From assembly GCA_947629725.1 (NCBI GenBank), contig CANREU010000103.1:1-5966 (forward strand): a stretch of DNA of 5,966 nt, read 5' to 3'. A model generated the notes under the pieces. It worked only from the letters and a program-made list of their open reading frames with translations, searched no databases and had not been told where the DNA came from. The position numbers were made by a program, and so were the translations under genes. Of this stretch, positions 4,822 through 5,966 are shown one piece after another; the first letter of the stretch is position 1; each line of letters begins with the position of its first letter. The stretch is from an uncultured Clostridia bacterium. Lineage in GTDB: Bacteria; Bacillota; Clostridia; Christensenellales; Borkfalkiaceae.

Positions 4822-5445
4822 TCAGCCCTTCGGAAAGGGATAATAGCGCAGCTCCCCCGCCGAAAGTTTTGCTCTTCCGTTGAAGAAATCGGCGGCGCGC
4901 GCCGCAAATGCCTCTTCGTCCTTCTCGCGGACGGCGACGGTGAATTCCGCCCCCTCCCCGTAGTTTTTATGAAGGACTTCCTCCCCCTCGAGAAAGCGGA
5001 GGGCGGCGCCCACTTCGCCGTAGCCGACGGTGAGGACGACCTCCCTGCACGAGGAGTAGGTCCGCACGTCCGCCGCGGCAAGACACTCCGCGGCGCACCC
5101 CGCATAGGCGCGGGTAAGTCCCCCCGCCCCGAGCTTGACCCCGCCGAAGTACCGCACGACGGCGACGGCGGTCTCGCGGAGGTTTTTCGCCTTCACGACC
5201 CCCAAAATGGGCATTCCCGCCGTCCCCTGCGGCTCGCCGTCGTCCGAAAAACGCTGCCCGTTGCCGAGTTTATCCGAGACGTAGCCGTAGCAGATGTGGG
5301 TCGCGAGGGGGTGCTCCGCGCGGAGACGCGCAAGAAAAGCCCGCGCTTCCTCCTCGCTCTCCGCATGGACGGCATAGGCGAGGAAGCGGGACTTCTCGAT
5401 CGTCTTTTCGGTTTTCGTCTCTCCGACGACGCTGTCGTATTCCAC
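4822..5445 (-). CDS. yigZ: YigZ/IMPACT family protein (UPF0029), YvyE-like
   Basis: Bacterial YigZ proteins have no firmly assigned reaction. The fold resembles ribosomal protein S5 domain 2-like and EF-G-related domains, and nucleic-acid or ribosome contact is suspected. Eukaryotic IMPACT, which carries the same domain, restrains Gcn2 during amino-acid starvation. The 207 residues match the family length (about 204-217). The N-terminal UPF0029 domain (about 1-125) contains FSDDGEPQGTAGMPIL (66-81) and VRYFGGVKLGAGGLTRAY (97-114), both diagnostic. The C-terminal part (about 130-207) is the DUF1949 ferredoxin-like domain, with EFTVAV and the usual acidic helix. The start is GTG at 5445, after a GAGGG site that overlaps the TGA of tyrS. 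KSRF (18-21) sits where family members have it, so the N terminus is complete. It is likely cotranscribed and translationally coupled with tyrS upstream and ilvE downstream. The symbol follows the E. coli homologue. Confidence 0.92.
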   Translation of the reverse strand: MEYDSVVGETKTEKTIEKSRFLAYAVHAESEEEARAFLARLRAEHPLATHICYGYVSDKLGNGQRFSDDGEPQGTAGMPILGVVKAKNLRETAVAVVRYFGGVKLGAGGLTRAYAGCAAECLAAADVRTYSSCREVVLTVGYGEVGAALRFLEGEEVLHKNYGEGAEFTVAVREKDEEAFAARAADFFNGRAKLSAGELRYYPFPKG

Positions 5446-5452
5446 GCGTCCC

Positions 5453-5966
5453 TCAAACCAGTTTGACTTTTACGTGCACTTTCTTCCCCTTGTGGAGGAC
5501 GAACTCCTCCGCGGGCAGCGGCTCGAAGGGGGAAGCGACCTTCGTTTCGTTCACGGAGACGCCCCCCTGCTCGATAAGACGCCTCGCCTCGCCGTTGGAC
5601 TTTGCGAGCCCGGTTTGAACGAGCGCCGCGCAAATATTCGGGGTATCTCTGGGGATCTCCGCCTGCGGCATCTCCCCTTCCCCGCCGAATGCGGCGCGCG
5701 CTTCCGCCTGCGCTTTCTCCGCTTTTTCGACCCCATGTACCATTTTTGTGAGCTCGAAGGCGAGTTTTTCCTTCGCCGCATTCATCCGCTCGTCCGCATG
5801 TGCGCAGAGGGAAGCAATCTCTTCGAGGGGCACGAAGGTGAGGAGGCGGAAGCACTTTTCCACCTCGGAGTCGGCGATGTTGCGCCAGTACTGGTAGAAT
5901 TCATAGGGGCTCGTCTTGTTCTCGTCGAGCCACACCGCGCCCTTTTGGGTCTTGCCCATCTTCTTG
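5453..5966 (-). CDS. tyrS: Tyrosyl-tRNA synthetase, C-terminal part (5' end outside the window)
   Basis: TyrRS charges tRNA-Tyr with tyrosine using ATP. Only about the last 170 residues are present, and the frame runs off the right edge with no start inside the window. The first visible residues, KKMGKTQKGAVWLD, are the KMSKS-equivalent ATP-binding loop. They are followed by the highly conserved NKTSPYEFYQYWRN, characteristic of the bacterial TyrS group. A helical linker leads to the C-terminal S4-type RNA-binding domain over about the last 60 residues, with QTGLAKSNGEARRLIEQGG as its core and HKGKKVHVKVKLV at the end. S4 binds the long variable arm of tRNA-Tyr. A full TyrS is about 400-425 residues, so some 240 N-terminal residues, including the HIGH motif, are missing. 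It is the first visible gene of the operon and ends in TGA 7 nt before the yigZ GTG. The Met at 5959 is internal, not a start. Confidence 0.96.
   Translation of the reverse strand, partial: KKMGKTQKGAVWLDENKTSPYEFYQYWRNIADSEVEKCFRLLTFVPLEEIASLCAHADERMNAAKEKLAFELTKMVHGVEKAEKAQAEARAAFGGEGEMPQAEIPRDTPNICAALVQTGLAKSNGEARRLIEQGGVSVNETKVASPFEPLPAEEFVLHKGKKVHVKVKLV

Noticed and set aside
3715..5466. A 583-codon open frame on the plus strand opposite ilvE and yigZ
   Set aside because: It spans two complete, conserved minus-strand genes, the terminator and the intergenic gap. It is rich in Arg, Gly, Asp and Ala repeats and has no family motifs.
1..5966. Mobile elements, prophage, defence or toxin-antitoxin systems
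   Set aside because: No transposase, integrase, methylase, nuclease or antitoxin-like frame is present on either strand. The recognised genes are ordinary housekeeping genes.

Overview
This window looks like chromosomal housekeeping DNA from a GC-rich low-GC-type relative, most likely a member of the Bacillota (Clostridia). That is an inference from the TyrS, IlvE and ClpB protein sequences, the strong Shine-Dalgarno sites, the sigma-A-type promoter boxes and the genome-encoded CCA tail on the tRNA. The species cannot be read from the sequence. Every gene I can support lies on the minus strand, and all five visible stop codons are TGA.

Read in the direction of transcription (right to left), the window opens inside the 3' part of tyrS (tyrosyl-tRNA synthetase, 5453 to the window edge). 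A YigZ/IMPACT-family gene (4822-5445) follows after 7 nt, then a class IV branched-chain aminotransferase gene, ilvE (3757-4809), after 12 nt. The tight spacing, with Shine-Dalgarno sites on or just after the preceding stop codons, indicates one operon. It ends at a strong intrinsic terminator (3699-3730). Immediately beyond is a -10 element with an inverted repeat overlapping its upstream side, driving clpB (1060-3636), a full-length 858-residue ClpB disaggregase with every key ATPase residue intact.

Between clpB and the next gene lies a 398-nt non-coding stretch (662-1059). It holds several GC-rich stem-loops, a potential G-quadruplex, three near-identical copies of a 14-nt repeat, and a near-consensus promoter with an upstream A tract. 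That promoter drives a 144-residue protein of unknown family (227-661). The last unit is tRNA-Ser(CGA) at 70-159, with its own plausible promoter and a strong terminator beginning 2 nt after CCA.

The genes cover tRNA charging, amino-acid synthesis and protein quality control. I see no mobile element, CRISPR array, defence system or other clearly new system. The points most worth a second look are the repeat-rich intergenic region, the inverted repeat at the clpB promoter, the yigZ position between tyrS and ilvE, and the strongly promoted unknown protein.
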